Assembly: GCA_947646735.1 (NCBI GenBank) | Contig: CANTFK010000809.1 | Coordinates: forward strand, 1-64,000 | From: Peronospora farinosa | Lineage: Eukaryota; Oomycota; Peronosporomycetes; Peronosporales; Peronosporaceae | Length of the DNA stretch: 64,000 bases | Direction: 5' to 3' | Shown: positions 58,180-64,000 of the stretch, one piece after another | Layout: each line of letters begins with the position of its first letter | How positions within the stretch are numbered: position 1 is the stretch's first letter | Notes under the pieces: generated by a model | What the model was told of the DNA's origin: nothing | Database searches by the model: none | The model's input: only the letters and a program-made list of their open reading frames with translations | Translations under genes and position numbers: made by a program

Positions 58180-61100
58180 ATGTTACAGCGACTCCGTCAT
58201 GCTGTCGGTTGGGGACTTCCTACGCCTCCAACGGGTACAAGAGTAGACTTTCAAGTGTGTGCACCACTTGGACATGGACAAACACTGTGGCTCGTGGGAG
58301 ATTTGCCGACTCTAGGTGGTTCTGTAGACGTGGTACCAAACACGGGCGGAACTGGGACTGAAGGTGGTCTTCAATTGGTCACGACACCCAATTTGTACCC
58401 AATTTGGTACAATTTAGAGCCTGTACTAGCACCTGCTGGTTCGGTCGTACGCTACCGCTACGCTGTGTGCTCAGGAAGCCGCTTTCTGCGGTATGAAGGC
58501 TCGACGGAGTCAGGACCTATTACGCGAGAGCTCACGGTCGGTGTAGGCTACATACAGAGGCAGGACACGCTGGATGCTTGGCCTGGACATGGATCCTTGC
58601 TATGTAGTGATGACGAGACAGGGACAGCTATTATGGTGACAGATGCAGCAGCAGCAAAGACAGGCCAGACTGATGAACCCAGTGGTGACGAAAAGCCTTC
58701 ATCTCCTGCTTTCTGGGGCATCATCCCGCGACTTAGTTCAGGCCAGGCGTTTGTGGACCGACGTGCGAGTGTAAGTGAAAATGGAGGTGGCACGATGCAA
58801 CATCGTGGCAACAGTCGACAGCCAGTAGGATCCAGCAGACTATTGCCAGAGGTTGTTGTCGAAAAGAACGAAGAGAAAGTTAGCTCAACGTTGAAGGTAT
58901 GTGGATCAGCACGATTACGAGGTGGAGAAGACGTGTCCAGTCCTGTTGCTAAGCTGCGTGCGGTCTCGGAAGACACGTCAAGATTAAATTTAGCTTCCTC
59001 ATCTCCGAAAGCAACAGGTGCGAACGTGGCGATGGAAGCGACGGATGGGGTTATCATTGCCGTCCACAGACTGCCAGTTCTTGTGCATAGAACTGTAGAA
59101 GGCCATTACCACATTGAGTGGGAAGATGACAACCTTATTTGCCCATCCGGACTACTGAAAGACTCGTATTGTGAAGCGAATTGGGACCGTGTCAGTTCGA
59201 TGAGACTCACATGGGTAGGAACTGTCCATTGCGCAGAGCCTATTCCGAAGGAAGACGAAGAACGACTGACCAAACAGCTAGAGGACTTCCATTGCGTCCC
59301 TGTATTCCTGGCCGAGCCGCTGAACTCGACATTTCACAACTTTTGCTATGGTACCCTCTGGCCTGTGTTTCACAATATCGTAGATGTATACGGTGCGTTG
59401 CCTACACGTTGGTGGAATCCTAGTCAGCAACGCAACGCCTGGGCCAGCTACAAGACAGTCAACCGTATTTTTGTGAACAAGGTCATTGAGGTGTATAACG
59501 AAGGCGATCTGGTGTGGGTTCATGGGCTTCATTTGCTGGTCGCACCAAGTTTCTTGACGCGACGGCTGCCCTGCGTCAATGTCGGTATCTTTTTGCATAC
59601 GCCATTCCCGAGTTCGGAGATCTTCCGAACACTTTCAGTGCGTGCAGACCTGCTACGTGGTGTGCTAGCTGCGGATCACATTGGTTTCCACTTGTACGAA
59701 CATGCGCGCCATTTCCTGACAAGCTGTCGTCGCATCCTGGGGCTCAAGTACAGTGCACAACCTGGCGGTTATATTGGAGTTGAGTACAATGGCCGCATGG
59801 TCATGCTAACCATAAGCCATATTGGTATCGAGCCCTCGTTCATGGACCGGATTAGCTGTAGCGATCAGGTCGAACAGGAAGCAACAGTACTCGCGGAGAA
59901 ATACGAGAGTAGTAAGCGTACGGTGTTTGTGAGCGTGGACCGTGTGGAGAGGTTGAAAGGCATCTTACTCAAGCTTGGTGCCATTGAGTTTTTCTTAGCT
60001 CAGTATCCGCAGTACGTGGACAAGGTGCAGTTTGTGCAGATTGGTATCTGGGACAGTTCCAATCCGACCCCGGAGAAGGACAGTGTTCGTGCTGAAATCT
60101 TGGCACATACGAAGCGTATTAACGACCGTTTTGGTGTGCAGCACAAAGAACCAATTTTTGCATACTCGGAGGTGGAAAACACTGACATGGCATCTAGACT
60201 ACCGCTTTGGCGTGTAGGTCATGTGCTGCTCACCACCTCAGTACGGGACGCCGTCAATCTTTACCCGTTCGAGTTTATCTACGCGCATGAGTTGGCCAAG
60301 TCGCCTGGCATAGCGATCGTATCTGAGTTCTCAGGCAGCAGTCGTGTGCTCACGGGTAGCATTGGAGTGAATCCGTGGAAGCGGGAGGAGATTATTCAGG
60401 CTATGGAATTGGCATTGACTATGTCAGACGAGGAGCGGGCTGCGCGCCACCAGAAAGATGTGGAGTATATAATTACGAATTCGCGAACTAAATGGGCTGA
60501 GCGTATACTCGTTGATTTAAAACGCACGAAGAAGCAGACTGCGGAGGGTGAGTACATAGGATACGGCCTCGGACTGGGTTTTCGAATGCTTGAGTTTAAC
60601 GCCGGTTTTAAGATGTTGGAAACTGACGTCTTGGCCAAGGCTTATCGGGAGACATTTCGCCGCGTGATTTTCTTCGACTACGGTAACACGCTTACACTAG
60701 AGGAGCCTGCTGACGCGCACAACTTTTCGAAGTATATCACGGGCAACGAGCAAAACGCTTTCTTGTCGAAAGCAGAAACTCCGAAGGCATCGTCTGACCT
60801 CCTTGCGTCTTTGACTCTGTTGTGTGCTGACCCTCGTAACACAGTGTTTGTGCTGAGTGGCAAGGAACGCTTGGATTTAGAGAAGACATTAGGGTCGGTG
60901 CGTGGTTTGGGGCTCGCCGCTGAGCATGGCTACCTCTACAAGTGGGGAACAGGCATGAATACTTCAAGCAGTCTGACACCGCCATCAGCTAAAAACAGCT
61001 TGAATAGTATGGGGAGTGAAGGGGAAGAAGGCGTGTGGCTATGCACGAAGGACAACTTTGATGACTCGTGGAAGGATGTGACGCACGCTGTCATGGATAT

Positions 61101-62044
61101 TTATACGCAACGCACGCACGGCACATATATTGAGCTAAAGGGCAGTGCGCTGCTGTGGCAGTACCGTGATGCCGACCCCGAGTTCGGGCAGCTGCAAGCG
61201 AAGGAGTTGCATGATCAGCTTCTGCAGGTGTTGGAACACTTCCACGTGGAGGTGGTAACGGGTACAGACTACCTTGAAGTGCGTCCGGAGGGTGTCGACA
61301 AGGGTGTGATCGTGGATCGTGTCATGTCGACAATTGAGTCTACTAGTGGCCAGTATGCGGATTTCATTTTGTGTGTGGGCGACGACTTGTCGGATGAGTT
61401 CATGTTCCAGTACCTTGAGGACTTGCGGAGCCGACCGAATATGTTCACTGTGACTGTAGGCAAAAAGCCTAGTGCAGCCAAATATTTTGTGGACGATGTG
61501 GACCAAGTCATGGAAATTGTGCATGCAATGACCAAAGTATCTACAGCCGCCAAGCGTAACTTCTCCATGAACGACTTGCGAATTTTTGATCGCAATGTTA
61601 CCACGAGGTAAATGCGTGTCTTTGATTGGCATGTTTCCTTGTATACTCTCTCTGACTGACGTGACGTTTCTTGTGTATAGCGGAGGACTTCCATCGTTTC
61701 AACGAAATGAGGCAGGGTCAAACCGGTCGTCGGATAATTTGAGCTATGTAAGCGACGACAGCTTCGAAGGCATGAAGTCGTCTCCGTGTGAGAGTTTAGC
61801 AGAGCGCGGTAGGGCGCTTACATCAGAAGGAAACTTCCAGTTGAGCAAAGCGAATTCTTTGGTAGGTCGTGGCATTGCTGGTAGAAGTTCGGGCGGCATG
61901 GGAGGAGTGCGCAACTCGATGTCCATGAGTTCGTTGTCGTCGACCGGGATGCCCTCGCTGCATCCCACGTCGTCCACCTACGAGCAGTACCTCAGCAACG
62001 TTGACGAGACAGCAGAAGAAGAGGAAGGCGGCATTTTCTTCTAA
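58180..62044 (+). CDS. Trehalose-6-phosphate synthase/phosphatase-like fusion with CBM20
   Basis: Exons 58180-61607 and 61681-62044, 73-bp intron (GTAAAT...GTATAG), about 1263 residues. A CBM20 starch-binding-like domain (about 20-115: VDFQVCAPLGHGQTLWLVGD ... YPIWYNLEP) is followed by a Ser-rich linker. Next is a GT20 synthase domain (about 287-790: VWVHGLHLLVAPSFL, GIFLHTPFPSSEIFRTL, VERLKGILLKLGA, FEFIYAHELAKSPG) and a HAD trehalose-phosphatase-like domain (about 825-1120). In the HAD domain motif I reads FFDYGNTL where active enzymes have DxDGT, so the second Asp is lost; the later motif GDDLSDEFMF is kept. The phosphatase step is probably inactive or altered. The second exon gives a Ser/Gly-rich tail. 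Would make trehalose-6-phosphate from UDP-glucose and glucose-6-phosphate, in the cytosol. Confidence 0.92.
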
Positions 62045-62298
62045 AGTTGATTTAGTAGTGTCTAGTTGGACAATTCATCAGAGCGATAGTTAAGTCAGGC
62101 ATGGCGATAACGAGAAGCAGTCGCCGTCATGGAAAGCCACGCATGCTTTAACTTACCAGCCTTTTATGCAGACTGTGGTCCACAGGTACAGCAGTTACTG
62201 GGCGGGTCACGGCGTGAAAAGCAGAGCAAACGCGGGAGTGAGAGCGGGCAATACAATGGATCTTTTAAGCTTGCAAGACAAGCATCAAGTTGCCGCTA

Positions 62299-63484
62299 CT
62301 AATTGAGGTATTTCTCTTGAACGTCAGGTGCGCTCTGGTCTCCAAAGGCGTAGTCCTTGACGACAGCCGTTTGAAAGTCCACGCCGGTAAACACAAAGCC
62401 GTTTGCTTTGTCGACCGCCGCAACAAGTTTCTGTAGTGTAGCGGCATCTTGGATCTGTATTGGCAAGAAACTCACTAGACTGAAGTCTTCGATCACATCA
62501 ACCAGAGCTTCGTTCATACGTCGGAACCGCTCAGCAAGTCGCGAGTTGCAAATCGTTGTATGCCGCGGCTCTAACGAGATCTGGTCTTCATCTTCAGCCT
62601 CGTCCGGCTCATCGAGACGATCCAGCAGGTACCGCAAGTCCAAGACGTCCGTGTAGAAGTCCAAGTTAAATGCTTCAAAAGAAGTTTCAAGTCAAGTCAG
62701 TTCAAGGATCACAGCACTCTCAACGGACACGGCAAACGTACCAAGTTTACCGTACTGTTGAATGAGATCGATCTTGGAGAGTACGTTAATATGCGGTAGT
62801 CCGAGACGAACCATTGACGACAAGCTCAGCATAACCACCGATACAAATTTAAAACTGTCGGTACAGTGATGAGCATCTACAAGATGCACCACTGCAAGCT
62901 GCAGGAAGAAAAAAAAATAGAGTCACAAAAACTCATTCCATCCCTTCTCTCTCTTCTTTACTACACATTGTACAAAAGGGACCGACCACCTACCCGATAG
63001 CCAAGTTTCTCCAGTTTATGAAGAATATGATGCACACTGTTTTCATGTGTATAGAGCTCAACTTGACCTGGAAAATCAAAGAGTATGTACTTGTCCTTGA
63101 GCTTTCCAAGTTTTTCTTCCAACCAGTCAAAGTTCATGTCGATATAATCCATACAATACACGAGTCCTGCAGTTCAAAAGTCCATTTGTAAAATGCATAA
63201 TGAGATACTGTAATTATCACTTGTTTTTTGTATTGAAAGTTGGTGGCAAACGACTGACCGCCATTTGGGCCCAGGTCCAATGCCTCCATAACATTTTCAA
63301 GACAAATTATCTCGGACACGTCAACGTCTGCTACAAATGGCAATTGCTCATTCGCTGGATCCATGTTTACAATAGCCACGTCTCGATGATTTGCCTGTAG
63401 AAACTGTTGCATCCCATTACAATAGGTCGTTTTTCCCGAGCCAGGAGGTCCGAGCACGATCTGGGCAAAAGGCATTTTTGACAA
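62299..63484 (-). CDS. GPN2: GPN-loop GTPase 2
   Basis: Four exons on minus: 63484-63259, 63166-62994, 62898-62742 and 62672-62299. Introns of 92, 95 and 69 bp have GT-AG ends and the joints restore family motifs: [48 protein letters not shown]. 309 residues, the usual size. G1 loop [15 protein letters not shown], the hallmark GPN loop, [12 protein letters not shown] (G3) and SKIDLI (G4) are present. GPN2 works with GPN1/GPN3 in assembly and nuclear import of RNA polymerase II (known from yeast and human). Confidence 0.95.
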
Positions 63485-63728
63485 ATTGATAGGCCCAACT
63501 AAAAATAAGCGACTCTTTTGCGTATTTTTATGAGAATGGTAGCTAAGTTTTAAGAAAGTAGAACCTAAATGTTACTTCTCGCTCTCTCAACAATTAATGA
63601 CAAAGGACTTGGCAATAGAGAGTTCCTAAGCGCCATTCATCGTGCAAGCGACGCCGATCATCACCTTCCATACCAAATTCTGTATGAATCCGTGTCTTTC
63701 TCTCCTTTAAACGACGGTTTAAACCCTC

Positions 63729-64000
63729 TTAGACAGCGAGTGCAAAGCCAAGACGCGGCTTGCGCGAGTCAGTGCCCCAGTCGAAGACAGTGTAGTGCTT
63801 GCGCATGAAGACGTCACCCAAGATCCACAATGGTCCAGTAGGGGCCGGAATGTCAATACCCATGAAGGCAAAGAGACAGATGGGACCGGCTTTCAAAGTG
63901 TACTCGTCCTTAGTCAGCGTGTAGGACTTGCCATTGAGCACAAAGGAAATATCGGGTGCCGCCGCTGAACAGCTGATAAGGTATTCACCCATAATGAACT
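63729..64000 (-). CDS. Cathepsin D/pepsin-like aspartic protease, C-terminal part
   Basis: The final 90 residues of a gene that runs off the window: [70 protein letters not shown]. These match the last Cys pair, the ILGD strand and the VGFA-type end of pepsin-family (A1) proteases of lysosomes/vacuoles. The catalytic DTG motifs lie outside the window. Confidence 0.9.
   Translation of the reverse strand, partial: FIMGEYLISCSAAAPDISFVLNGKSYTLTKDEYTLKAGPICLFAFMGIDIPAPTGPLWILGDVFMRKHYTVFDWGTDSRKPRLGFALAV

Noticed and set aside
3505..64000. Possible RXLR or CRN effector genes, expected in plant-pathogenic oomycetes
   Set aside because: I found no ORF with a signal peptide followed by an RXLR-EER or LFLAK-type motif in the host segments.

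Overview
The window looks like nuclear DNA of an oomycete, probably a Phytophthora or downy-mildew relative. Genes are compact and mostly intronless or carry one to three short GT-AG introns (66-95 nt). Gene content fits this: a PX-tailed myosin, several pyruvate kinase paralogues, a CBM20-trehalose synthase fusion and a sterol glucosyltransferase with a VPS13-like stretch. Large blocks of Ty3/Gypsy and Ty1/Copia elements also fit. I cannot fix the species from sequence alone.

Layout. 1-3161: two nested Gypsy elements cut by the window edge, with a family-B element (called B2) inside a family-A element (A2). 3505-32335: a gene-dense host segment. It holds a CLC chloride channel, a two-lobed sterol glucosyltransferase, a membrane protein with two TB2/DP1/HVA22 domains, a nucleotide-sugar transporter, a small MULE-like element with a FAR1/zinc-knuckle ORF, an FtsJ methyltransferase, a myosin with PX tail, a small basic coiled-coil protein, phosphoglycerate kinase, a two-box HMG protein, PHF5A, and two divergent pyruvate kinase genes. 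32938-55093: a retrotransposon block. Gypsy element A (32938-48347, minus) is split by the younger Gypsy element B (38557-46251, plus, perfect GATCC target duplication). Then come a poorly defined remnant and a decayed Copia element (49873-55093, minus). 55953-64000: a third pyruvate kinase, a trehalose-6-phosphate synthase, a GPN2 GTPase and the C-terminus of a cathepsin D-like protease.

The most interesting material is in the Gypsy elements. (1) Three separate elements (B2, B, A) each carry an antisense ORF that starts just inside the 3' LTR and runs back across the end of pol. In B2 and B the antisense proteins are recognisably homologous, including in a part beyond the pol stop. (2) The LTRs of both families are built as a chain of short hairpins. 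Stems are kept by paired base changes between copies, which suggests selected RNA or DNA structure. (3) Family A has what reads as a complete -1 frameshift signal at the gag/pol junction: slippery G GGA AAT, an 8-nt spacer and a 9-bp stem. All three observations were made by eye and need database and folding checks.

How genes relate: phosphoglycerate kinase and three pyruvate kinases are lower-glycolysis enzymes within about 33 kb. The pyruvate kinases share a central tract of near-zero divergence that points to recent gene conversion, and the retrotransposon block separates the second from the third copy. No tRNA, rRNA or CRISPR was seen.
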